From contig CALPIR020000126.1 of NCBI GenBank assembly GCA_943323675.2, positions 1 to 6,784 on the forward strand: 6,784 nucleotides of DNA. Reading direction: 5' to 3'. The position numbers and the translations under genes are program-made. Shown one piece after another: positions 1 to 5,069 of the stretch. How positions within the stretch are numbered: the stretch's first letter is position 1; every line of letters starts with the position of its first letter. The notes below the pieces were generated by a model. That model was given only the letters and a program-made list of their open reading frames with translations, was not told the origin of the DNA and searched no databases. The stretch comes from Chitinophaga pinensis (lineage in GTDB: Bacteria; Bacteroidota; Bacteroidia; UKL13-3).

Positions 1-5
1 ACATT

Positions 6-30
6 AAAGCCCGAATAAAATTCGGGCTTT
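6..30. terminator. Bidirectional hairpin terminator at the left edge
   Basis: The arms AAAGCCCGAAT (6-16) and ATTCGGGCTTT (20-30) are perfectly complementary over 11 bp around an AAA loop. On the plus strand the stem runs into a T-rich tail (TTTGTGTTTT, 28-37), which makes it a good rho-independent terminator for a plus-strand gene lying left of the window. On the minus strand it starts 5 bases after the last stop codon of the degraded gene at 36-275, so it probably also ends the minus-strand transcript that carries cystathionine beta-synthase. The T tail in that direction is poor. A convergent gene to the left is inferred, not seen. Confidence 0.85.
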
Positions 31-35
31 GTGTT

Positions 36-275
36 TTAACAACCTGCTATATTTTTAATGTGCGCTCGTATATCGTTGGGCACTGTATCCTTCTCTAGTG
101 TTTTATCATCCAGCAATACCAATACAACTTAGGCCTTGGCAACGCAATCGCCATTGTCATAAAACAACAAACGACTTAGCCCAAAGCTTGCTTTTTTAAT
201 GTAAGTGCTGCCACTTATTAGGGTAACATTTCCAGTGTAATTTTTACTGCTGCCGTGTTTGGTCGTTAATGTTAA
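36..275 (-). pseudogene. Truncated remnant resembling the C-terminal part of a hotdog-fold acyl-CoA thioesterase
   Basis: Read on the minus strand, one frame stays open from just after the cystathionine beta-synthase stop to a TAA at 36-38, broken once by an in-frame TAA at 129-131. That gives 48 codons, a stop, then 30 more. The first part contains SGSTYIKKASFGLSR and YDNGDCVAKA. The second begins VVLVLLDDKT and continues with VPNDIRAHIKNIAG. This order (strand with S-[FL]-x-[LF], turn, A-x-A, hydrophobic strand V-L-V-x-x-D, then x-P-x-x-[IL]) resembles the last two strands of YbgC/FcbC-type thioesterases. The N-terminal half with the catalytic Asp and long helix is absent; an intact gene of about 130-140 codons would have to start inside the neighbouring gene. 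There is no ATG in the frame. The reading ends 5 bases before a terminator, as a real gene would. The family assignment is from pattern memory and is moderate; the broken state is clear if the frame was ever coding. Confidence 0.45.
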
Positions 276-276
276 A

Positions 277-1638
277 TTAGGCTAAAGCATCAATTACATC
301 TTGTTTGGTTATGATGTGGGTATCGCCAACCAAATTACGCATCAATACAGCATTGTTATCTTTGCTAATTAGCTTTGATACTTCTTCTAAACTGGTTTCA
401 GGGTGCACAAATGGAAATGGTTTTTGAATAACAGCATCAACACTTGCCGATTTTAATTCAGGATGTTCAATTAGTTTGCTGTACAAGTGTGAATCGTTTA
501 ATGAACCCACAAATTCGCCTGCAGCATCAATAACTGGAATTTGAGAAATATCAAACTTGCGCATTTTACTTACTACATCGCATAAATTATCACTAATGTT
601 TGCAGTAACTAGTTTTAAATGTTTGTGACCTTCAATTAAATCAATCGCTTTAGGGTGATTATTTACCAAAAACCCTCTATCGCGCATCCAATCATCGTTA
701 AACATTTTACCCAAATAACGTGTGCCGTGATCGTGAAAAATCACAACAACTAAGTCACCAGGTTTAAACATTTCACGCATTTGCATCAAACCTGCTAGGG
801 CACTTCCGGCCGAATTGCCTCCGAAAATTGCTTCCTCGCGAGGTATCCTGCGGGTCATAATAGCAGCATCTCTATCTGTTACTTTCTCAAAATGATCAAT
901 AACGCTAAAGTCTACATTAGCAGGTAAGAAGTCTTCGCCTATCCCTTCTGTGATGTATGGATAAATTTCGTTCTTATCTAAAATACCAGTCTCTTTGTAT
1001 TTTTTAAATATAGATCCGTAGGTATCAATCCCTAATATTTTGATGTTTGGATTTTTTTCTTTCAGGTATTTACCCGTTCCACAAATGGTTCCTCCTGTAC
1101 CAACACCTACAACCAAGTGTGTAATTTTACCTTCTGTTTGTTCCCAAATTTCAGGACCTGTTTGTTCGTAGTGCGCCTGTGTGTTGCTTAAGTTATCATA
1201 CTGATTAGGTTTCCACGAATTCGGAATTTCTTTTTCTAAACGCGATGAAACTGAATAATACGAACGTGGATCTTCGGGGTCAACATCTGTTGGGCAAACA
1301 ATTACATCTGCGCCAAAGGCCTTTAATGCGTCTACCTTTTCTTTACTTTGTTTATCTGTTGTGGTAAAAACACAACGGTAACCTTTTATTACAGCGGCAA
1401 TGGCTAAGCCCATTCCTGTATTTCCACTTGTTCCTTCAATAATGGTATAGCCAGGTTTTAATTTTCCTGCTTTTTCAGCATCTTCAATCATCTTTAAGGC
1501 CATACGGTCTTTAATTGAATTGCCAGGATTGGTGCTTTCAATTTTTGCAACAACTGTGCAAGGTAAATCTTTGGTTATTTTATTTAATTGTACCATTGGT
1601 GTATTTCCAATGGTTTCGAGTATGTTTTTATGCCACAT
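277..1638 (-). CDS. cbs: Cystathionine beta-synthase, PLP-dependent, with C-terminal CBS domain pair
   Basis: This 453-residue fold-type II PLP enzyme is predicted to condense serine (or O-acetylserine) with homocysteine to cystathionine in the cytoplasm, the first step of transsulfuration. Residues 1 to about 325 form the catalytic domain. The PLP lysine is K43 in GNSIKDR. The substrate loop is TSGNTG at 70-75, the phosphate-binding glycine loop is GVGTGGT at 178-184, and EGIGEDF at 231-237 matches the EGIGxDF block of cystathionine beta-synthases better than plain cysteine synthases. GGNSAGS follows at 273-279. Residues from about 340 to 453 carry two CBS motifs (for example DISQIPVID, 363-371), the usual adenosyl-ligand regulatory module. 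There is no N-terminal heme domain. The length fits the family. The start is the only good ATG and lies just after a TATCTTTG promoter box. The gene is divergent from the AMP nucleosidase. Cystathionine lyase is not in the window, so pathway direction is inferred. Confidence 0.93.
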   Translation of the reverse strand: MWHKNILETIGNTPMVQLNKITKDLPCTVVAKIESTNPGNSIKDRMALKMIEDAEKAGKLKPGYTIIEGTSGNTGMGLAIAAVIKGYRCVFTTTDKQSKEKVDALKAFGADVIVCPTDVDPEDPRSYYSVSSRLEKEIPNSWKPNQYDNLSNTQAHYEQTGPEIWEQTEGKITHLVVGVGTGGTICGTGKYLKEKNPNIKILGIDTYGSIFKKYKETGILDKNEIYPYITEGIGEDFLPANVDFSVIDHFEKVTDRDAAIMTRRIPREEAIFGGNSAGSALAGLMQMREMFKPGDLVVVIFHDHGTRYLGKMFNDDWMRDRGFLVNNHPKAIDLIEGHKHLKLVTANISDNLCDVVSKMRKFDISQIPVIDAAGEFVGSLNDSHLYSKLIEHPELKSASVDAVIQKPFPFVHPETSLEEVSKLISKDNNAVLMRNLVGDTHIITKQDVIDALA

Positions 1639-1643
1639 GGGTG

Positions 1644-1651
1644 CAAAGATA
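1644..1651 (-). promoter_or_regulatory. Bacteroidota -7 promoter box of the cystathionine beta-synthase gene
   Basis: The minus strand reads TATCTTTG here, an exact match to the Bacteroidota -7 consensus TAnnTTTG. Only five bases (CACCC) separate it from the ATG at 1638, so transcription would start at or within a base or two of the start codon and the mRNA would be leaderless or nearly so. No TTG/TTTG element is found at the usual spacing of about 19 bases upstream. The nearest TTTG is 30 bases away. Confidence 0.5.
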
Positions 1652-1747
1652 AGTTTAATTTTTTATTAGGCGGTGGGTTAACAAACAGGGATTAAAGTTT
1701 AATTATTATCCATATTAAATGGCTGCCAAAAACAATACCACCATAAA

Positions 1748-1775
1748 TTGTGCCCGGTTAGTAATAATAGCTTTG
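1748..1775 (+). promoter_or_regulatory. Predicted Bacteroidota-type promoter of the AMP nucleosidase gene
   Basis: TAGCTTTG at 1768-1775 matches TAnnTTTG exactly, and TTG at 1748-1750 is 17 bases upstream, close to the expected -33 position. The predicted transcription start is near 1781, giving a leader of about 66 bases before the ATG at 1847. The leader contains a weak GGTT-TAAT-AACC hairpin (1817-1828). This placement argues against translation starting at the TTG at 1748, which would lie upstream of the transcript. Confidence 0.5.
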
Positions 1776-1846
1776 ATATTACACGCAGTTTTTCTTACTT
1801 GTGCTTGTTATTACCCGGTTTAATAACCATTAATAGTTTTAAGATT

Positions 1847-2620
1847 ATGAAAACGAAAGAAGAGATTGTGAAAGATTGGTTGCCCCGTTACACTGGCTTA
1901 CCATTGGAATCGTTTGGTGAATATATTTTGCTCACAAATTTTGCAAACTATATAAATCTATTTGCAGAAAAATTTAATGTAGATGTAATGGGGACTGATA
2001 AACCCATGCAAACTGCAACAGCCGAAAATATTACCATCATAAATTTTGGTATGGGCAGCGCAATGGCTGCTACAGTTATGGACTTGCTATCTGCAATAGA
2101 ACCTAAAGCTGTTTTATTTTTGGGTAAGTGTGGCGGTTTAAAAAAGAATACCCAATTGGGCGATTTAATATTGCCAATTGCTGCCATTAGGGGCGAGGGC
2201 ACAAGTAATGATTATTTGGTTCCTGAAGTGCCTGCATTGCCATCTTTTAGGTTGCAAATGGCCGTATCGGCAAGCATAGTAAGGCATAATAAAGATTATT
2301 GGACTGGCACTGTTTATACCACCAACCGCAGGGTTTGGGAGCATGATGAAAAGTTTAAAGATTACCTACGCAGTACCCGTGCTATGGGCATTGATATGGA
2401 AACTGCTACTATTTTTGTGGTAGGCTTTATTAATAAAATACCTAAAGGTGCATTGTTACTTGTTAGCGATAACCCCATGACTCCTGAAGGTGTTAAAACA
2501 TCTAAAAGCGACCAATCAGTTACCTCAAAATTTGTAGAAACTCACCTTGCTATTGGTATTGATGCACTAAAAGAATTGCGCGACTCTGGAGAATCGGTTA
2601 AACATTTACGTTTTGAGTAA
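1847..2620 (+). CDS. amn: AMP nucleosidase (Bacteroidota type, PNP/UDP phosphorylase superfamily)
   Basis: This 257-residue protein is predicted to hydrolyse AMP to adenine and ribose 5-phosphate, a purine salvage and AMP-level control step in the cytoplasm. It corresponds closely, by recall, to the single-domain AMP nucleosidases of Bacteroidota, which begin MKTKEEIV and end in VKHLRF. Visible blocks are INFGMGS (nucleoside/phosphate-binding region, about 64-70), FLGKCGGLKK (about 92-101), the LGDLILPIAAIRGEGTSNDY segment (about 105-124), VYTTNRRVWEHD (about 156-167), and MGIDMETAT (about 184-192). The last carries the Met-Glu pair that contacts ribose in this superfamily. It lacks the extra N-terminal domain of the longer E. 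coli Amn. The frame is open back to a TTG at 1748, but those 33 codons match nothing in the family and contain the predicted promoter, so ATG 1847 is chosen. Related MTA/SAH nucleosidases are the main alternative and fit less well. Confidence 0.9.
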   Translation: MKTKEEIVKDWLPRYTGLPLESFGEYILLTNFANYINLFAEKFNVDVMGTDKPMQTATAENITIINFGMGSAMAATVMDLLSAIEPKAVLFLGKCGGLKKNTQLGDLILPIAAIRGEGTSNDYLVPEVPALPSFRLQMAVSASIVRHNKDYWTGTVYTTNRRVWEHDEKFKDYLRSTRAMGIDMETATIFVVGFINKIPKGALLLVSDNPMTPEGVKTSKSDQSVTSKFVETHLAIGIDALKELRDSGESVKHLRFE

Positions 2621-2655
2621 TAACCTGGTTTACGTTTATTGGTTGTAAATGTTTA
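2599..2655. repeat. 11-bp inverted repeat spanning the AMP nucleosidase stop codon
   Basis: TAAACATTTAC (2599-2609) and GTAAATGTTTA (2645-2655) are perfect reverse complements separated by 35 bases. The left arm lies in the last codons of the gene and the right arm is about 25 bases past the stop. There is no GC-rich core or T tract, so it is not a standard terminator. It might form a 3' end stem-loop that stabilises or slows decay of the mRNA, or it may be chance in AT-rich DNA. Confidence 0.3.
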
Positions 2656-2785
2656 TCTCAGTGTTCGCAACGATTTGTAAAAGCGCTTTGCGTTTAGTGC
2701 TTACTGGGAGCGAAAGTGGTTTTAGGTTAATTATGCTCTTTAGGATACTTTTTACACCTCAAGCTGTAAAAAAAATAAACTTAAC

Positions 2786-2793
2786 TATGTTTG
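2786..2793 (+). promoter_or_regulatory. Possible -7 promoter box of the threonine aldolase gene
   Basis: TATGTTTG matches TAnnTTTG and lies 41 bases before the ATG at 2835, implying a leader of about 35 bases. No TTG-type -33 element is visible at the expected distance, so support is from the -7 box alone. Confidence 0.35.
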
Positions 2794-2834
2794 AAAAGTG
2801 ATTAGCATTTGCTTAAAGTTGAAATTGAATATTT

Positions 2835-3857
2835 ATGATAATTGATTTAAGAAGTGATACAGTAACCAAACCCACTACAGAAATGTTGCAAGCCATGATG
2901 GCAGCAACTGTTGGTGATGACGTTTATGGTGAAGATACAACGGTGAATGCATTAGAACATCAATTGGCCAATGATTTTGGCATGGAGGCGGGGTTGTTTT
3001 GCCCAACAGGAACCATGACAAACCAAATTGCCATTCGTGTACAAGCTAGGCCTGCAACCGAAGTTATTTGTGCAGATAATGCGCACGTATTTAAATATGA
3101 GGGTGGGGGAATTGCCGCCAACACAGGGGCACAAGCTCGTTTGGTTGCAAGTACTTATGGTAAAATAAGTGCACCTCAAATTGCAGAGGTGATAAATGCT
3201 GAAGATGTTCATTTTCCTAGAACAGCTTTAGTTTGTTTAGAAAACACCAGTAACCGTGGTGGTGGAAGTATTTATACATTGGCCGAAATGAATGAAGTTG
3301 CCAATTTATGTAAACAACATAAATTGCCTTTGCACCTTGATGGGGCGCGTATTTATAATGCCTTAGCAGAGGGGGACTACACGTCAAAACATTTAGGTAA
3401 TATTTTTAATAGCATTTCTGTTTGTTTAAGTAAGGGCCTTGGTGCTCCAGTAGGTTCTGTATTGCTGGGTAGTAAAGAGATGATTCATGAAGCAAAACGT
3501 GTACGCAAATTAATGGGTGGCGGCATGCGTCAGGCCGGATATTTGGCGGCAGCGGGTATATATGCGCTTAAGCACCATGTTGCAGGTTTAAAGCAAGATC
3601 ACCAGCATGCCAAACAAGTTGCCGATGTGTTGTGCAATAATAATTTAGTAGTAAGCATGATGCCCGTGGTTACCAATATCATCATATTTAAATTGAAAGA
3701 TGCCAATACAGCCGATGCGTTGCAGCAACAGCTAAAACAACAACACATATTGGCCAATAAAGTATCTGCAACAGAGTTGCGTTTTGTTTTTCATTTAGAT
3801 GTAACGCCTACTATGGTAAATACACTATGCAGTGTAATGGAAACATTTAAAGGGTAA
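2835..3857 (+). CDS. ltaE: Low-specificity L-threonine aldolase (PLP-dependent)
   Basis: This 340-residue fold-type I PLP enzyme is predicted to cleave L-threonine and L-allo-threonine into glycine and acetaldehyde in the cytoplasm. The N-terminus IDLRSDTVTKPT is the hallmark opening of the family. Other landmarks are GDDVYGEDTTVNALE (27-41), FCPTGTMTNQ (55-64), H84 in DNAHVFKYEGGG (stacks on the PLP ring), D169 and R172 in HLDGAR (D169 pairs with the pyridine nitrogen), and the PLP lysine K200 in CLSKGLGAPVGS. R316 in ELRFVFH is placed to bind the substrate carboxylate. The length matches the usual 330-345 residues. All key residues are present, so it should be active. The AMP nucleosidase lies 214 bases upstream and the SRAP gene 68 bases downstream, so ltaE may share a transcript with the latter. 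Stereospecificity cannot be read from the sequence. Confidence 0.92.
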   Translation: MIIDLRSDTVTKPTTEMLQAMMAATVGDDVYGEDTTVNALEHQLANDFGMEAGLFCPTGTMTNQIAIRVQARPATEVICADNAHVFKYEGGGIAANTGAQARLVASTYGKISAPQIAEVINAEDVHFPRTALVCLENTSNRGGGSIYTLAEMNEVANLCKQHKLPLHLDGARIYNALAEGDYTSKHLGNIFNSISVCLSKGLGAPVGSVLLGSKEMIHEAKRVRKLMGGGMRQAGYLAAAGIYALKHHVAGLKQDHQHAKQVADVLCNNNLVVSMMPVVTNIIIFKLKDANTADALQQQLKQQHILANKVSATELRFVFHLDVTPTMVNTLCSVMETFKG

Positions 3858-3925
3858 GTAAATATCATTTAGGGGCTAATGCAGCGTAGGTTATTCCTCT
3901 ATTTAATTTTTTAAAATAGTACCAT

Positions 3926-4663
3926 ATGTGTTATGCTACTTCTGCTGTTTTAAAGGCATCAATGGTTAAAAAAGAGTTTGATGCTGCTTTTTTACAAACT
4001 GATTTTGAAGATAAAATTGTTGCGCAAAACAATGATGAGGAATTGCGCATGTATCATATCAATGGGTTTACTTTTGGCAAAATTCCTGTTATAACCAACC
4101 ACCAACCACATTTGGTGCAAGGTTATCATTGGGGGTTAATACCTACGTGGGTAAAAGATGAACAAAGTGCGAATGACCTGCGCAAGATGACATTAAATGC
4201 AAAGTCAGAAACCATTTTTGAAAAGCCTTCATTTAGAGATGCAGCCAAAACAAATCATTGTGTAGTTTTAGTTTCTGGTTTTTATGAATGGAAAACTGTT
4301 GGTAAAGAAAAAATACCGCATTACATCTATTGTCCTGATATGCCAATAATGCCATTAGCAGGCTTGTATTCAACATGGAAAAATCCATCAACACAAACCT
4401 CCATAAATACAGTAACTATACTTACCACCGAGGCAAACGAGCTAATGGCAGAAATACACAATGCCCAAAAACGCATGCCTGTTATATTGCCAAAATCCAA
4501 TATTGCTAAGTGGCTTGATACCGAATACACGAAGCAAGATTTATTACTACCATTTGATGCCAATGCCATGCGAGCACACGAAATAAGTAAACTAATTACA
4601 GCGCGCAACCAAAATACCAATGTGCCTGAAGTATTGATGCCTTCGAAAAAATCCCTTTTTTGA
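3926..4663 (+). CDS. SRAP-family protein (HMCES/YedK), abasic-site DNA-protein crosslinker
   Basis: This 245-residue SOS-response-associated peptidase (SRAP) fold protein belongs to a family that covalently captures abasic sites in single-stranded DNA through the Cys exposed after removal of Met1, shielding them from cleavage. The sequence starts MCYATS, so Cys2 is present. The other active-site residues can be placed by alignment to E. coli YedK: N91 in LNAKSET (N75), E121 in SGFYEWK (E105), and H178 in EIHNAQKRMPVIL (H160). HWGLIPTW (68-75) is the conserved core strand. It differs from the classical MCGR start: Gly3-Arg4 are Tyr-Ala, and the usual YNxAP block is not recognisable around residues 43-48. 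This looks like a Bacteroidota-type variant. No TAnnTTTG box or umuD-type operator is seen in the 68 bases upstream, so it may be read from the ltaE promoter. It lies 406 bases before umuDC, matching the known association of SRAP genes with SOS operons. Confidence 0.9.
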   Translation: MCYATSAVLKASMVKKEFDAAFLQTDFEDKIVAQNNDEELRMYHINGFTFGKIPVITNHQPHLVQGYHWGLIPTWVKDEQSANDLRKMTLNAKSETIFEKPSFRDAAKTNHCVVLVSGFYEWKTVGKEKIPHYIYCPDMPIMPLAGLYSTWKNPSTQTSINTVTILTTEANELMAEIHNAQKRMPVILPKSNIAKWLDTEYTKQDLLLPFDANAMRAHEISKLITARNQNTNVPEVLMPSKKSLF

Positions 4664-5010
4664 AATGATAAAGGTATTACCCTGCGCCCTATTCAATAAC
4701 CCCGAAATGTAATTTTGTTTAGTTCTTATCAATTAATTTTTTCAAGCTTAAAACAAGTTAATGCGCTATAGTAAATGTATTGAACAATGCGATAGCATAA
4801 GTTTGGTTTGATGCGCATAAAAAAATACGTTTGAGGCTTAAAGCAAGTCTCAAAGACTTCAATTCAGCAATACTTTAGCATTTATTAAACAGCAATATTT
4901 ACCAATAGTAATTTATTAATGTGCTCATTTATCATTTGAAATAGTGATTTAAGGTAACCTCATTTTGTTTTTATAAGCCTGATTTTTAGTTAAGGCAAAA
5001 CACCAACCCA
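4664..5010. other. AT-rich intergenic region with no convincing gene
   Basis: All six frames are short and I recognise no protein remnant. What can be seen is an imperfect direct repeat, GCTTAAAACAAGT (4746-4758) and GCTTAAAGCAAGT (4836-4848). There are two TAnnTTTG boxes with no gene behind them (TAATTTTG at 4710-4717 and TAAGTTTG at 4798-4805). There is also a pair of mutually exclusive short hairpins at 4830-4859. CAGCAATA occurs twice (4865 and 4890), as does TTTATTAA (4881 and 4912), which is unremarkable in DNA this AT-rich. No GC-rich terminator follows the SRAP gene. Confidence 0.6.
4798..4805 (+). promoter_or_regulatory. Orphan -7-like box, possible start of a small RNA
   Basis: TAAGTTTG matches the TAnnTTTG consensus, with a TTG at 4780-4782 that is 15 bases upstream, slightly short of normal spacing. 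A start near 4811 would transcribe the hairpin-prone segment at 4830-4859 and run toward umuD. No open reading frame follows. This rests on a 6-base consensus only. Confidence 0.2.
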
Positions 5011-5015
5011 GTAAT

Positions 5016-5032
5016 TGCTAAAATAATTAGCA
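5016..5032. promoter_or_regulatory. Upstream operator O1 of umuDC (candidate SOS box)
   Basis: TGCTAA-AATAA-TTAGCA is a perfect 6+6 dyad with a 5-base spacer. A second copy of the same layout occurs 34 bp downstream, about three helical turns. It lies roughly 34 to 50 bases upstream of the predicted start of transcription. By arrangement it looks like a binding site for a dimeric repressor. The likely candidate is the lineage's LexA-like S24-family repressor, but that assignment is inference. Confidence 0.55.
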
Positions 5033-5045
5033 CAAACCTGTTTGT
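5032..5045. promoter_or_regulatory. Third dyad between the two umuD operators
   Basis: ACAAAC-CT-GTTTGT is a perfect 6-bp inverted repeat with a 2-base spacer, lying between O1 and O2 and sharing one base with O1. Its sequence is unrelated to the TGCTAA dyads, so it could be the site of a different regulator or coincidence. Confidence 0.3.
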
Positions 5046-5049
5046 TATT

Positions 5050-5066
5050 TGCTAATTTTGTTGGCA
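5050..5066. promoter_or_regulatory. Promoter-proximal operator O2 of umuDC (candidate SOS box)
   Basis: TGCTAA-TTTTG-TTGGCA repeats the O1 layout with 11 of 12 arm positions identical (one A-to-G change in the right arm). It completely covers the predicted -7 box (5053-5060) and reaches the predicted start of transcription, so a bound protein would block RNA polymerase directly. Confidence 0.55.
5053..5060 (+). promoter_or_regulatory. -7 promoter box of the umuDC operon
   Basis: TAATTTTG matches TAnnTTTG. With the box centred near -7, transcription would start at about 5065-5067, leaving only some 3 to 5 bases before the umuD ATG at 5070. The mRNA would thus be nearly leaderless. No TTTG is found at the usual -33 distance; the upstream space is occupied by operator O1. 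Confidence 0.5.
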
Positions 5067-5069
5067 TAT

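Noticed and set aside
1651..1704. Direct repeat AAGTTTAATT at 1651-1660 and 1695-1704 in the cbs/amn divergent region.
   Set aside because: Ten AT-rich bases repeated once, not symmetric about either promoter. Plausible by chance.
1753..1820. CCCGGTT occurring twice (1753 and 1814) around the amn promoter.
   Set aside because: A seven-base repeat without dyad symmetry. The positions give no clear regulatory logic.
1948..2202. Minus-strand open frames inside the AMP nucleosidase, threonine aldolase, SRAP and umuC genes.
   Set aside because: They overlap strongly supported conserved genes, show no recognisable domains and have compositions typical of antisense shadows.
2680..2689. Perfect 10-bp palindrome AAAGCGCTTT between the AMP nucleosidase and threonine aldolase genes.
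   Set aside because: It is a single isolated palindrome with no promoter at hand and no second copy, so no function can be argued.
2802..2820. TTAGCA followed by TTGCTTAA before the threonine aldolase, resembling half-sites of the umuD operator.
   Set aside because: The half-sites face the wrong way and spacing differs from TGCTAA-N5-TTAGCA. A 6-base match in AT-rich DNA is expected by chance.
3871..3890. GGCTAATGCAGCG upstream of the SRAP gene as a possible operator.
   Set aside because: Only a GCTAA half-site is present. The partner arm at the right distance does not match, and no TAnnTTTG promoter box accompanies it.
4642..4664. A6-TCCC-T6 hairpin at the end of the SRAP gene as a terminator.
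   Set aside because: The stem is A:T only apart from one short flank with a bulged G, and it is explained by the Lys-Lys-Ser-Leu-Phe codons. It is too weak to call.
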